A DNA stretch of 64,000 nt from NCBI GenBank assembly GCA_022264855.1, contig JABYQU010000020.1, forward strand, positions 434,001 through 498,000, given 5' to 3'. The notes under the pieces are model-generated. The model saw only the letters and a program-made list of their open reading frames with translations. It made no database searches and was not told the origin of the DNA. This stretch comes from Lenzites betulinus (Eukaryota > Basidiomycota > Agaricomycetes > Polyporales > Polyporaceae). A program made the position numbers and the translations under genes. Positions 21,132 through 34,841 of the stretch are shown here, piece after piece; within the stretch, counting starts at the first letter, position 1, and each line of letters begins with the position of its first letter.

Positions 21132-24100
21132 ATGGCCGTCCCACGTTCTCCCTCACCACCCCCTACTGGACCTAGCCCCATTCGACGCCTACAAGAGTCC
21201 GTCATTAACCGTATTGCAGCGGGAGAAGTGGGTCCCCTGTTTCAGCACGCTCGGCATTGTCTCAGCTCACAACGACACGCACAGATCATACACAGACCAG
21301 CATCGGCGCTCAAGGAACTCATTGAGAACTGCCTCGATGCCGGCTCAACGTCAATCAAGGTGACCGTCAAAGAAGGAGGCTTGAAGCTGCTCCAGATCCA
21401 GGACAATGGGTGCGGCATCCGGGTGAGTGGTACATACAAAGGGCAAACCGCCATGTTCTTGTCCGGATAGCCCCACGAAATGTCGGAACTACTCTGACGG
21501 TACTCTATATGGGAAAAAAGTCCAGGGCAACCCGAACTTTGCCAACAAACAGTCGTGAGGACTTCAGAACACGTTATCCTTGAACGTAGTACTTGCGGTC
21601 ATGGTATCTTCGCTTTAAAATCTGCTCGCATCAAGAGGACAGTTCATGCACTATTTCATCCTGTTCGAGAGAGCATTTCGCACTTTATTTGATTTTCATA
21701 GCGAAGGAGAATAACTTACATATGTGCCAGAAAGAGGACCTGCCTATACTGGCAGAACGTTTCACCACTTCAAAACTCTCTACCTTTTCTGACCTTTCGC
21801 GTCTTACGACGTACGGGTTCCGCGGAGAAGCCCTCGCATCCATATCCTACGTCTCCAATCTCACCGTGATCACTAAAACAAAGTCGGATAATTGTGCATG
21901 GAAGTACGTGCATTCGTAGAGACGTGAATCACTTCGTTAATTCTTTGCAGAGCGTGTTATGCCGATGGTGCATTGACTCCGATCAAGGCTGGAGCCACCT
22001 CTGACCCCAAGCCATGCGCTGGGAATGACGGAACAACAATAACTGTGGGTATATGCGCACGTCGCACATCTGATGAAAGCTCACCAAGTATTCTACAGGT
22101 AGAGAATCTATTCTATAATACCCCAACGCGTCTCTCGGCCCTTCGCGGGTCCTCGGAGGAATATGCTCGCATTCTCGATGTAGTCACAAAGTATGCCATC
22201 CACAACCCCCACGTTTCATTCGCATGCAAGAAAGTGAGTAACTCCGCCGGAGTGTACGTTACGTTGGCTCACTTGCGTACAGACTAGCAGTCCATCCCTC
22301 GACGTGTCAACACCGTCATCTTCAACGACCGCCCAGGCAATCCAGCTAGTATATGGTCAAACGCTCGCCAAGGAGCTGTTACACGTCACCGTTTCTAACA
22401 AAGCCGCCGGGAAGGGGAAGGCTCCAGCGGTGTCTGCTGCCGACAGTGACGATGATGACAAAGACGAAGAGTCCTGGAGCGCGGAAGCCCATTTTACCAA
22501 TGCGAATTATCAAGCAAAGAAGATGCTATTTCTGCTGTTCATCAACCGTAGGTGACTTCTTTGTATCCCGCCTGACGCTCTTCTTAGTACGGCGGCAGAT
22601 CGACTGGTTGAGTCGTCCAGGATCAAGCGGGCTCTCGAGGCCGTGTACAACGGCGTGCTCGCCAAAGGCGCTGCCCCGTTCGTGTACCTCAGGTGAGCTG
22701 GCCTCCGCGCTCGAATCGCCGCCGTCGCACCCGCGCTGCGGAGGAAAAAGCCTATGTCTGATACGGCGCTCCGGCAGTTTGCAAATCGACCCGCGCGCAG
22801 TCGACGTGAACGTACACCCGACGAAGAAAGAGGTGCACTTTCTGAACGAAGACGCCATCGTAGAACGCATCGCAGACGCGGTTCAGGCGGCCCTCATCGG
22901 CCAGAGCCAATCGAGAGTGTTCGAGTATCAGGTAGCTCCGAGCCGGCCCCCGATGCTCCTCACGTTGGAAATACTGAATTGTCACCGCAGACGCTGCTCA
23001 CGGGCGGTATCGCCGAGCCGTCCCAGAAGACCCGAGGTAAACGCAAAGAACGGGCGGATAACATCGACGCCGATGGCTCCGAGGGGCGAGACGCTCCCGG
23101 AAACGACAATGCGGATAGCGGTGTCGATACTCTCGACGATGGCCAGCTCGGTCCCGCAGCGTCGCAGCCGGCGAAGCGCAAGGTGTATTCACAACACAAA
23201 GTTCGCACATCGCTCAAAGACCGGACGCTCGACTCTATGTTCCCGGTCACACACCCTTCGCAGCGCCCGGTGACCGGAGATGACGAGAGTGGTGCTGCGA
23301 CCCCGGGCACGCCCCCAACTCCGATGAGCAGGGATATCAAAGAGTCTGTGTGTTACCTGAAGTCTATCAGGGATCTGCGCAGCGCAGTGCTCAAGGCAAA
23401 GCACCATCGTACGTCTCCCGCCGCATGTGCCCTTCTCGCGTCTTAGGCATCGGCTCATTAAACCACTACCACGTTACAAACTTCGAACACCGGGCACCTC
23501 GGTCGACTGCGCAGAGCTGAGCGAGATTCTCGCCAAACACACATTTGTGGGCGTCGTCGACGCCGCGCGCTGCCTGTCGCTTGTTCAGCACGGCACGCGC
23601 CTCTACCTGCTTAACCACGGCGCGCTCGCAGCGGAGCTATTCTACCAGCTCGGGCTCCGCCAGTTCGGCGACTTGCCACGCATCCGGCTCGATCCTCCGC
23701 CCGAGGTGCGCACCCTCGTCGCCCTGGCAGTCGATGCCGAGCAGGGCGTCGAGAAGAGCGGCCTCACCAAGGCCGCGGTCGTTGACGTGCGTCTGCCCCC
23801 TTCCCTTCCCAATCCTTAATTCCTGCACGCGCATTGGCTGTACGCTGACACGGCACCTGGGCGCCCCCCGCAGTACATCGTCAATATCCTGATCGAGCGG
23901 CGTGACATGCTGCAGGAGTACTTCGCGCTCGGGATATCCGCGGACCGGCGCGTCGAGACTCTCCCGCTGCTCCTGCGCGGGTACACGCCGAACCTAGACA
24001 AGCTCCCGCTGTTCCTGATGCGCCTCGGGCCGCAGGTTGACTGGATGGACGAGCGCGCGTGCTTCGCCACGTTCCTACGCGAGCTTGCAGAGTTCTACGT

Positions 24101-24368
24101 TCCGGAGCCGCTCCTGTCGGACGCCACGCAAAGCGGGGCTGACGTGGAGATGGGCGGGGCCGAAGAGGATGAGCAGGGGCGAGGGGCTGCGGCGGGGGAG
24201 CAGGCTGCGGAGGCGGCGGGCGCGCAGAAGGCGGCGCTGTGGCAGATCCAGCACGTGCTGTTCCCCACGATGGCGCGCTACCTTGTACCGCCGAAAAGCT
24301 TGCTCGAGCGCGACGTGGTGCAGGTTGCGGACTTGCCTGATTTGTACCGCGTCTTTGAGCGGTGTTGA
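21132..24368 (+). CDS. MLH1: DNA mismatch repair protein MLH1
   Basis: MutL homologue, nuclear, partner of PMS1/PMS2 and MLH3 in mismatch repair and meiotic crossing over. Exons: 21132-21227, 21285-21422, 21731-21903, 21951-22044, 22099-22233, 22283-22547, 22599-22692, 22778-22931, 22991-23408, 23515-23786, 23874-24368; 777 residues. GHKL ATPase motifs are present: [10 protein letters not shown] (motif I), DNGCGI (motif II), [14 protein letters not shown] (motif III). The FINHR loop and [11 protein letters not shown] segment follow. A disordered linker (about residues 385-520) precedes the MLH1 C-terminal dimerisation domain, which ends in the conserved FERC. Exon 10 starts at 23515, the join that restores KHHQLSEIL. 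Intron 2 is long (308 bp) beside the usual 50-60 bp. No defect seen. Confidence 0.95.
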
Positions 24369-24652
24369 GCGTGGTCACCCGGAGGTAAATTAGGTCTTAG
24401 GATATGCTAAAGCGTTCGACAGCGGATGTAATTCGAGTATATGCGACTAGTGTACAATACAGTACGGAACGTTTGATCGGGCGTACATCGAGAGCAGTGA
24501 GCGGCAATGGCCAGTCGGAGGTAACGACGTCCCCAAGCTGGATGGGTACAAATACAAAACTGTCTTCCTCAGCGTAGGCCCGGTGGCGATGGTCATATAC
24601 ATCATCTGTCACCTCAGCGCTATGCATGCATAAATGACAAGACGGGTGTGGT
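24369..24652. other. Convergent 3' spacer
   Basis: 284 bp between MLH1 and the unknown acidic gene on minus. AT-richer than the flanks; no feature recognised. Confidence 0.4.
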
Positions 24653-25547
24653 CTAGTTCATGTCGACGTCCTCGTCTGGGTCGAAATCTTCAAAGTCGCT
24701 GACGCTAAAGATCTCGTCGATGGGGAGGTCGTCAAGGTCGAGATCCGCCACGGCGGCGTACGCTTCGAGCTCCTCGTCGAGCAGGTCTTCGGGGGAAACC
24801 GAGGTCATTTGTGTGACTGAAAGCGCAGGTTAGGAGGTGCCGTTCACAGGAGAAATATCTAGCCCTACCTTGTAGCTCTTCCTCCCAGCTCCGCGGATCC
24901 TCCATGTCGGGGTCAAATGAGGAGCCGACGTCATAGGCGTACGAGAGGCGGTAGGCATGCCGCTGCTTGCTCTTCGCACTCTCCACTATACGGCGGAAGA
25001 GCTAGAATGCGCATAGTGTCAGTCGACACGCCCGTCAAGCCCAAGCACACATAGGGGCGCGTACCTCGTCATTGAGCATGTGGTCCTCATCCTCGTCCTC
25101 ATCATCTTCGTCCATCATCTCGTCCACTCCATCGCTGCTGCCCTCGCTACTGAGGTGCCGCGACCCTCTCTGGATCGCCCGCTCCCGCTTTTTCGCCGCA
25201 CGCTCGATACACCGCGCCTTCAGGCGTTCGCGCAGAAACGCCTTCCGCGGAGCCTCCTCCGTCGGTACCGCCCCAGTGCTGCTGGACCCCGCCACCATTC
25301 CCGGGGTGGGGTTCCCGCTCGGGCGTCGTCGTGGTGTTTCATTGCTGCGAACGCGCTGAGAGGCTGAAGAGCTGAAAGGGGTAGACTTGTATTGCGACCG
25401 CCGGCGCGCGCTCGCGCTCGCGGCCGGAGACGATCCCGGGCTGCTTGCGAGCGGCGACGAGTGGATGGGGATATGGGAGTACGCGGCTGGAGAGGGATAG
25501 CTCGAGCGTGATGGGGTCGCTGGAGTCATAAGGATTGCGCTCTGCAT
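24653..25547 (-). CDS. Unknown acidic-tailed protein (259 residues)
   Basis: Three exons on minus, 25547-25065, 25001-24869 and 24816-24653, all in frame. The N-terminal half is Ser/Pro/Arg-rich and probably disordered. A basic helix follows (RKAFLRERLKARCIERAAKK, about residues 106-125). Next are an acidic run of Asp/Glu ending exon 1, then a compact segment LFRRIVESAKSKQRHAYRLS with DVGSSFDPDMEDPRSWEEEL, and an acidic tail that ends DFDPDEDVDMN. I do not recognise the family. The conserved-looking central segment and clean splicing argue for a real gene. The basic helix plus acidic tail is compatible with a nuclear or chaperone-like role, which is only a guess. Confidence 0.75.
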
Positions 25548-28500
25548 GTCGACAGTCTAAGTGCGATCGCTGGTCGTCGGTGGTGGCTGCAGCGAAGCAC
25601 AAAATAGGCGCGCCATGGCTGAGCCACCTGCGTGACAGTAAACAGTCACGCAGCGCGTCGCTCACGTGATCTGCAGATGCGCGATCGGTCACACTATAGC
25701 GCTCGCAAGTCACGAACGCCGACAAATATTCGTTCGGCTCGACACCGATGCTCCTTCAAGTTGACTCTATCTCGCACTCAAGCACACAGTGTCGCTAAGA
25801 TGCACTGCATGAAGATAACCTCTAGTATAGAAGCCGCGGTTGATCCTTTAAAGCTGGATTTTCTGCGTTGTCGCTATGGACGGCATTAATGGCGCTGTGG
25901 AGGAGCCTGGCCGGCCCAGCTTGAGGTGCAAGGTCCGCTATACCCGCCTCGATGTCCGATCATACTGTTTTGCTGATGCTACTAATCTATTATGTTCAGT
26001 CCTCTATTCCAGAGAAATTTCGAACCGTAACCTCATTCCCTTCCTTGCCCCGACATTCGAATACCTGCCTGCTCACGCCGGCAAAACCCACGACCCGGGG
26101 GATTCGCGTCCCGCACGGCCAACTGTTCAGGAATCCGCTTTACGGCAGCCCGAATCGTGCATCCGCTCAGGCTGGAATAACGGCAGTTGTTCATGCGTTG
26201 CCCGCCGCTCATTAATCATTGTCAGCGAACTTTTGTCAGTGCCTTTTCTCACGTGAGACCTTCCCCGGGGGTTCCGGGGCCGGACGCGCCAGCGGCAGGC
26301 ACCAATACCACAGACCCTCCGCTCTTCCCACTGCGGCACCATCTTTATTGTCGGAAACGCATGCGCACGGGGAGTGCGCCTTCGCAACGCCTGCCGCCCT
26401 GCCTTCTTCGCGCGCACCAGACGGTCAGGGACCGGCTGGATCTTCCCCGAGCAAGTAATACTACACTCACTCACTCATTCACTCATGCAGTACTCAGAAT
26501 GTGGTACGGAGAACTTTATTAAATTTTGAGAACACGTCGCGACGGAGATACCATCCGCACTTCAGGGTCCTCAATTATCATAAGGCGCGACGAACAGTCG
26601 ATGTGTGGTCGGCAATAGGCAGATGCGCGTGCACGGACACGGGCGCGCCGCGGTGCAAGTCCCAAAATGGCACCTGCTTCACGCATGGCTACGAAAGGCT
26701 ACGAACCGCCAGGTTGGTGCGCTTCGAATAGCACCCGCTGTGCAGCGTCGACGGCAGTTTCCTCTGACGAACTGCTGAAGCGCCGACAGTTCGGCACGGC
26801 CGCATGGATGCGCGACGTAACTCGCAGATGTTTCGGTGACGGATCGCTTGAATTTTCTGATGATGTCAGTGCTGAGATCTGCTTAAATCCGCGGCGTAAG
26901 TATAGCCAGCCAGAAAAAGGCGGACCATTACCTTCAGAATGCGCGAAATGGCGTGCCACAAAGTTCTGCATGTACACTGCGGCTGTGTGTGCAAAATCTG
27001 CGCAACTACGAATCAACAACTGTGGTGTGGAAATGCGGTGAATTTGATTACGAGCCACATTGTAATTTCACACAGGGCTAGGTAGCCGTCGAGCAGAAGC
27101 ACTCCTGCAACCGCATAATATTAAAGAACACCTTAGAACAGCAGTGTCCCCTCAATGATACATTCTGCGAACAGCAGCCTTCAGAATCGATCACTCACAG
27201 AACCTCGACTCGGCACCTCACGGACATCGCCGTCCGTACATGCTTGAGCCGTTGAATGGAGCCTCGAAACAGGGGGGGCGTGCGTCGCTCCAGGCCTCGA
27301 AATAAAGGCCACGGGCGTAAAGTGCTGATAGCTGTGGCACAAAAGGGTCGCACAGATGCACATACGGTCGGGTGGGGCCTGCAAAGAAGCACAGTCGACC
27401 ACGGCACGCTCCGCACGACCATCGTGCGAGCGGCGGCCCGAACAGGCTACTGAACACGCCGGCGATTCGCAGAAGACAAAGTTCGCGTTTGCCGCCCTAG
27501 TGCACAGGACGGTGGACAGGTACCCTGAGTCCTGAGTAGGGTCCACGAAGGGGGGAAGGGCATGGCGCGCGATCGGAGCGGCTCACCGTGTACTAATCTT
27601 GACAGGACACGCCCCCAGTACGCCCCCCAGGGCTGTCGCGAGGCCACCGGCAACACTGCCAGTGCGACGGCGGACACCAGCGACCATCACCGCCCGCGGG
27701 CAGCCCATGGCGCCCGCCGTGTCTTCACACGTTCACTTCCGTGCACTGCACGCCACACACGGGCCCGTGCGGCGGTGGTCATAGGGGCCTCCCGAGGCGG
27801 GCACACTGTGCAATGTAGCAGCAGGAGGGACCCACAAACTCACGAGCACCGCTCCCGATAGCCTGATGATGAACCAACAAAGATAGACGTCGACACGCGC
27901 ACAGCCTCGGCTTAGCGAGGGCCCATGCGGCGCCGCTGCCTGCGGCAGATGGGGCGCGGCGGGCGGGAGTCGCGTGGATCGCAGCGAGATGGGAGTAGAC
28001 TGGGGGAGGCTGGGGATCCAACACATTGATCACCGTTTGGAGGGGTAGGAGGGCGCAGGGTCAAAGACGCGCGAGGGGGCACTGGCTGATGCTGCCGTGG
28101 AGCGTGCCGTTCGTTCGATCTGCCCAGCTGCGACCTGTTGCGATTAGCAGCGGCTTCTCGCGGACCGTAAGCGCGTATCTTGAACGTGCGGCACGATCGA
28201 GTACGGCGCACAATATTTGGTGGAGTCTATACGACAATGAGATCAGATCGCGTTGAGAAGCGGTATGCGAAGAGGCCACGGGCACGCCCAGCACAGCCAA
28301 GCAACCACGGTGGTACTTACCGACAGAAGATTTCAGCACCGGTTGGTCGAGCCGTTCCGAATTTGAAGGTGGGCTTGCTCAGTCTGGTTTCTTCCCGCGA
28401 GCGCCCTGTGGCACCGAGCCGACATGCGAGATGGGTGTGCGTCAAGGTACGAGCGTATGCTTCTTGAACCACCCATCCACATAGCAGCATGCCCGCCCGT

Positions 28501-30942
28501 GCTATCGCGGGGCATCTGCCAAAACGTCCGACGGGATGTACGTACTACTGCCTCGGCGCTGTTGTGTATTGGGGCGCTTGCGCCGAAATGCGGACGTTTT
28601 GGTGACGTTCTGAGCACATCAGCGTTGATGACTCCGTCACACAGAAGGTGGTTGACTTCGCATGAGTTTGCGGCCAACCACCGGGAACGCGCAGGTACAG
28701 AACCGTTCGCCTTCTGTGGTCGCCATGTGAGAGGTGCGGGGATATGCAGCGCTCCTTCTCGCTTATAGAAGCGCCGGATATCGATCGCGGTTGCGGGTCA
28801 TATGACCGCGCGGTGAACTCGCAAAGCGAGTTGGGGGCGGCCATTCAATGGTGAGCAATGCACGCCGCACTTCGACGCGGGAGAAGAGGGGTGATTGCAC
28901 AGTACGCCAGGGGAGGGGGACAGAAGTCCGGGGGCAAAGACGCTGGCGCTAAACGATATCGAAACACCGAGGGCTAAAGGTAAGCGCTGAGAAATGAAGG
29001 AACTACCAAAATAATCGTCGACGTCCCGGCCGTGGGTCATTGTTTGAGGTGTGAATGGACCGCAGCCCGGAACGATCCACTAAACCCAACTGGGGATATT
29101 GCCCGAGGGTAAATATGTGCTTTCGTGTCTCGGGGTTCCTTCTAATCCCGCCAGAGTTCTGTTCTGGAGGGTAGCTGCAGATCACACTGGCACATTCCAA
29201 ACTGTGTGAGCGTTACGCCTGCGGGGAAGAGAGAGCACCCGCAGCGCATAGCGGCGTACCTAGGACGCTCAGCAGCCGTCATTCCGACATCCAGCGGATC
29301 GATAGTTCGACGTATTGGGTTCAATGACGACTTGAGGGGGCTCGGAATTGCTTTTCGATGGTTCCTGTGCACAAAACCACACATCTAGGCCACCTCGAAG
29401 CAGAAGACGTCAGCAGCGAGGCGTGGATGTGCGGGACGGAAGTCAGACGAAAAGCGCCGTATAGAGTCGGGGAATGGACGTGCTAGGCGATGAGTCGAGA
29501 TAGGGTGCGGATCTGTGCGGTGGGCAGGGTTAGCAGCGTCGGTAGGGACGTGCGATGCGCCGGGACGGCGCGGACGGATGGACGCCACGAAGCACCGACA
29601 CACGGCGCCCAGTGGACAACGTAACGCGTCCGTCTACGACGGACTGCTACGCGACGGCCCTCTTCCGGGATTGCACCAGCCTGGAGTGCATGCATCACGA
29701 CTGTACCCTAATACGCAGTCGCCGAGAAGCACGGTGGGGCAAACGCGCGTAGTACGTGGTGGCTGCCGCAAGGCGGGGCGAGCTCAGATCATGCAGGCTC
29801 CGTACAAGAGTCACGTACGGCGCCGCGGTGTCCTGCGCGACGTGTACAGCGGCCCTGGGGGCGGGAGTACGTTGGCGATGCCGCATTTGCGGGCGAAGAT
29901 CCTCATCAACTGTCGACGGAGGCGCGCGCAGCGTCTGGGCGTGACAGGAACGCGTGACGCCACTAATCCGGATATCGGCGCACGCGTCTACCGGCCAGAA
30001 AGCTGTACCTCTTCAAAACTCTTTCCTGTGCCTCCATCTCCCCGCCCCGCTCATCTGTTGGACGATGCCTCGCTCCGCTGGGACCCCTTACAGATACTCG
30101 AGCGCATCTTGCTGCGGCTGTACGGCTCCTCGCAGCGTTCCTAGGGCGCTGCCTGCAGTTGCATTTGTCTGTTTATCTATACGCCCTGTGTACTCGTCGC
30201 TCCTGGGGCAGATGTCGTCCGATCTTAGATACTCTCTTTGTCTGTGTGCCAATGTTAAGCTGCCTGCTGGTCTGGGGGTGCAGTGCTCTAGGTTACAGAG
30301 CTTTGCGGTGTAAGAACAATGGGGATCGTCTGTGTTGTCCGAATCTCCTGGATCGCTGTCAGCCCACGGCCGACGAAATCATGCTGGTCCGGCCGCCTGA
30401 GCTCCGGGTGCCTTCTCGCAGACCACTTGAAATCGTTGATCTAGTTGAACCCTTCCTCCTTGAAACACTTCTCGAGACGTGCGTACGGCAGACGGCGGCG
30501 CGGGCTCCAGGGCTGCCCTCCGAGTCGCGCCCCCGCCCGACGCTCCCGAGGAAAGCGTGGGGTGCCACGGGCTGTCCATGGGAGTCCGACCGGCCGGGCA
30601 TAGACGCCTCCCTCCTTGGATCAAGAACCAGTTTAGTCGCGCTCAGCCGGCAGAGCCTCGCGCTTGCTTTTGGCATCATCAACAGAGCACGCTGCCGTCT
30701 TGGGCTGCATCGCAGGCCATTTTTACGGCGGTGTGGCTTCTTCCTGCCTCCATCCCGGCTTTCCCACCCGCTGTAGAGCCACGGCTGCATCTTGGCATCC
30801 CTGCATCATTTGGTATCTCTTGAAAAGGGCTCGCTTTCCGCTGGCGCACAGTAGTTCGCGTCCCTTTCCTGACTTGCACAAATACTGCTTGCACCACCCG
30901 CACCACCCGCACCATCCGCATCGCTCTCGTCCTCTCCTCGCC
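25548..30942. other. Gene-poor stretch of 5.4 kb
   Basis: No frame here shows a protein family, plausible splicing pattern or natural amino-acid composition. The longer frames (for example 29515-30144 plus and 25876-26256 plus) are rich in Arg, Cys, His and Trp, as expected of random GC-rich DNA. A degenerate ACTC microsatellite lies at about 26462-26486. No transposase, reverse transcriptase or long terminal repeat was recognised. It could be decayed repeat DNA, a long noncoding region or the extended promoter of the zinc-finger gene at 30943. Confidence 0.5.
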
Positions 30943-32045
30943 ATGCACTCCCCTCTGCTTCACTCCTCGCCGCACAACTACAGAGCCACTTCCGCAACCA
31001 CTGATGCTGGTCGTCGGCTGGCTTCGGCAGGAAGCTATGAGTACGCGTGTGGATCTTCTTGTGTGCTAGGTTAATACATCTGATCGTCGCTGTGGCCCAG
31101 TCATTCTGGCTTAGGGTTCCTCGACTCGCGCGGGCTCCACAACTCTTCGGCTGGGCAGTCTCTGCACTCTCGCTCTAGTGCACAACACGGCTCGTTCGCG
31201 ACCCCTGCTTCTATCCACTCGCCGTACCACATCCACAGTTACAATGAAAGCCCGTACGTCTGTTCTCTCGCTCATTCACCGTTCAATACGAACACCCTCC
31301 TTTGCAGGTCCCCTACCCCGACCTTGGCCAGCTCTCAACACTGTGATGGCGGCTGGCAGTCTACAAGGCCGTGAGTCTGTCTCCGCCCTCTTAACCCACG
31401 GAATAGCGCTGACGCTGCGATCGAACCGCTAGATCGCCTCCCCTGCCATCTGGCACCCCTAGCGTGCACGTTACCTACTCGGGCGCATCAAACACGTCAG
31501 GCAACACCCGCAACGGGCCATTCACCTCTCAGCCTAGCTTTTCGTCCTACCAGCACACGCACGGATCGCTGTCTCCCCACTTCCCCTCCGTGCCTATCCC
31601 CTCTGGGACCTTCGACAACCCCTTCACTACTCCGTCTACCCCCAGTTTTTCGACAAGCTCTAGCTATACCTCGACGGCGCACTCTGGCTCGTACTGTTAC
31701 ACTGTGCAGCCTGCTGCCAGCAACTCACGCCCTCGGGAGGCTGCTCCACACTGCGAGTGGGCTGACTGCCGTGTGCGCATCGAAGATCCTACCCCGGCTG
31801 GGATCGCGCGCCATCTTAGGCAGTACCACAACATTCTGGTGACGGACAACCGGCACCGCAACCCGTGCCTCTGGGGAGAAGGCTGCGGCAAAGACATGTT
31901 CCCGTCGAGCCTTGGCAAACACATCGCCGAGTGCCATCTGCGCAACATGGTAAAACAGTGTCCACACTGCGGCGCGGACTTCGCGCGGGCCGACACATTG
32001 TCACGTCACGTAAAAGCTTTCTGCCCGAACGCTAGCGGCCAGTAA
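30943..32045 (+). CDS. C2H2-like zinc-finger protein A (tandem paralogue)
   Basis: Probable DNA- or RNA-binding nuclear protein. Exons: 30943-31060, 31115-31253, 31308-31370, 31433-32045; 310 residues. The first donor is the least certain, chosen for phase. The N-terminal 200 residues are Ser/His/Thr/Pro-rich and disordered. The C-terminal 100 residues carry three C2H2-like units with unusual spacing: CEWADC...HLRQYH (C-x4-C, H-x4-H), CLWGEGC...HIAECH (C-x5-C, H-x4-H) and CPHC...HVKAFC (C-x2-C, H-x4-C). The same architecture recurs in the gene at 34977-36081, so the two are tandem duplicates. I know similar three-finger proteins as expanded families in mushrooms, without known targets. Confidence 0.8.
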
Positions 32046-34215
32046 GCGGTTGGAGTCGTAGAGAGCGCAGGTACGCGTTGCGGTTTAATCGGCCACTTTT
32101 TCCAGTTCGCTGACGCACCGTCCTTCGATGTCAGGGTGTTGATGTTCTACGGCTTCATTTCGGCGTCGTTCTCGGACTCATTACAGGCTGCGCTTGTCTC
32201 CCGGGCTGCTCGGCGCGGTGCTTCGGAAGCTGTCTTTGGTCTATCTCTCTCCTCGAGTCCCACCACAGAAAGATGACTTGTACGACACGCTTCTGCCCTC
32301 CGCGCTTGCGCTGCTCGCTGTATGTGTAATCTCCCTGTGCTGTCTAGACGCGTGGCCCTTGGGACGGACCTAACGTGTAGGCGGTGCATAAACATGCTCT
32401 CTTAATACTAGGATATCCACATGGCTGCCTGCAGCTGGCTCACTTGCTGTGAACTGCGGTGCTGGCGAACGATATGTCAACCTGACGTAGGTCAATGCTG
32501 GGGCACGCAAGCGGGATGCGTCAATTCCGCCTGCGAGACTGGTCACCCGACTGTCGACGGCTTATCCCAGGGGGCACGGGAACGCCGCCCATGTAACTTT
32601 GATACGCCTAATGAGCTATAATTCCCTGCTTCTGTGGTCTTTGACGGCGCCTACGCTCGACATTTCTTCAGTGTGTGATCCACACCGCCTATACTTACCT
32701 ACAATGGCCCCCCAACTGGGGTCTCATACCCCACTCGACGCCCATCCACACGCAGCCATATACCCACCGCATCGTCGGAGACGACGTCCGCAGGCGCCTA
32801 CAATGCCTCCATCCCGCCGCGAGGCGTGCTTCCAGCCAGCAGGCAGTACTCGCGGTGCACTGTTGCACATGCCTCCGCGCAGGCGATACACCATCTTCGC
32901 GAGCAAGACCTGCGCGGAACCCCCACAATCCCCGACGGAAGGGTCCCGCGCGCGCTCGAATTTGCTGGGCACTCACATTGCCGTTTCTGCGTCGGCTGTG
33001 GCTTCCTGTGTCCCGAGGCCCGCCATGCGGCAGCCTGCCCCTTCCCGCTTTGTCTAGTCATTCCGTCCGTTGGGCGCTGCGACGGCAGCGGCATCTTCAG
33101 TCCCTGCCAGGCGCTCCCGCTGCGGACTCCCGTGGCAGCCCCCTTCCCTGACTCTCCAGCATCTCTATCACGATGTGGTGGACATCTGGGGCAAAAGAGG
33201 AGGGGGGTCGGATGTGCCTCTCAGGCTCGGCGTCGTGGCTCCCCTCTTTCTGTGCCGGCGCATCTGTGTCTCCTGAACTGGGACTGGCTATTCCTGTGTA
33301 AACTAGCTGTAGCACACTCTGCTCGGATCGCCTGCTGCAATGTGACCCACACTCCGCGGACGCCGCCGCCGCCGCGCAGCCACGAGCGAACGTCGGCAAT
33401 CTCCAGTGGAGGTCATAAGCCCATACATTGATGTCGTTGCGACGATCGGGGACGATAGCGGCGAGTCGCGGACGGATGGCGAACTTTACATGGGCGTCGA
33501 CAACGCCAACTGCCGGCAGCGGTATCAGGTACGCACCCGCGCCACCATAGGCAGCACATGTACCTCATGTATCCCGCCGCGGCACCTTCGGGATTTACTC
33601 GCCCTCCGACGTATGCATGTTAACGCTAAATGTTACAGGTACCCCCCTCTCTTCCCCTCTCCGTGTCTGCTTAAGCGATACAAGCTATCCTACACTCGAG
33701 ATCCGTGTCCGGAGGTCCTGGGCGCGCGCGCGGCGTGGTTCCCAGCCTGAGCTTGCGTGGTGTTTCCCAGATGGGGTGCTCCCAGCCCCCCACCACCCAC
33801 GGTTGTCATCTCCCTGCAGACGGTGGGGAAGACGTCCCGCGAGCTGGGTGAGGACCGCGTTCCGAAGGATCCGCGCGGGCGGGTGGTAATGAAACGCGCT
33901 GGAACGGGCGCCCAGTCCACGCTATGAGCGTCCAATTTCAATGAGCGCTCGTGAAGTTGAGCTGGTACTTCGGAGGCGCCCGGCCCATTGGTGCGCCATC
34001 GTTTTCACCCTCGATTACACGCGGCTTGGATTCGTTGTATAGAGGGCCTCTTCCAAACGGACCTGTATGACACAACCTTGGCTAGCCTGGCTAGGTGCGA
34101 TCTCAAGAGCATATGCTTCATGGCGTCTGCGGGAGCCAGACGCCGTGGCAGTATGAGCGTCAACTTCCAGTTGCAACTCAGCAATATCTGGATACTAGTA
34201 GACTCGCGGTCAGCG

Positions 34216-34235
34216 CTCTCTCTCTCTCTCTCTCT
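34216..34235. repeat. CT dinucleotide microsatellite
   Basis: About ten uninterrupted CT units. Probably non-functional; may be polymorphic between strains. Confidence 0.8.
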
Positions 34236-34841
34236 AACGTCATGTTCTGCGCTGACCTGTGTCGAACTAGATAAATCTCGCTGGGAAGGAGCTGTATTAC
34301 AGCCCGCGAACGCAGCCGTCTACGTCGCGGCACAGGTTTACAGCACCGGCGACGCCTCGTGGTTCCCGAAATAATGCGCTACCATGCATCATTGAGGAAA
34401 CAAGAATTTTTCAACTACTCTTGGCGGTGAACAGGAACACCACGGCCATGCGGGGCGACACCATCGATATCTGGGCGACTACGGCTCGACAATCGTGGTA
34501 GGGCTCCTGCTGCTGTTTCAAGTGCGGCGCCAAAGGCCCTGCACCTTCCGCATCCATGCGAGTGGGGGGGTGAATGACCCTTGTACGTGAGCTTCGTAAG
34601 CTTCCTTAGGTTCTTTCATCGGCGCCCTGACAGGCGCTCCCCAGGATCATCGGTATAGTGCCCCTTCACTGCGAGACGCTCACTGGCGAGGCTGTTGGCC
34701 TCGATATGCACCTTGTGAGGCTTACGTACCTCACAGTATGAGGCCCAAACGTGTGTGCAACGCACTGAGGGCGTGGGGTGTGTTCTTCACGAAATACTTA
34801 AACAACAGCCCAATACATCGTGGTACACAGGCACCCGCCCG

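Noticed and set aside
29515..30144. 209-codon plus frame in the gene-poor stretch
   Set aside because: Random-like Arg/His/Gly-rich composition, no domain, and overlapping frames of similar length.
32704..33057. Possible third zinc-finger paralogue
   Set aside because: Start resembles the neighbours only in composition; no Cys/His finger follows in any frame.
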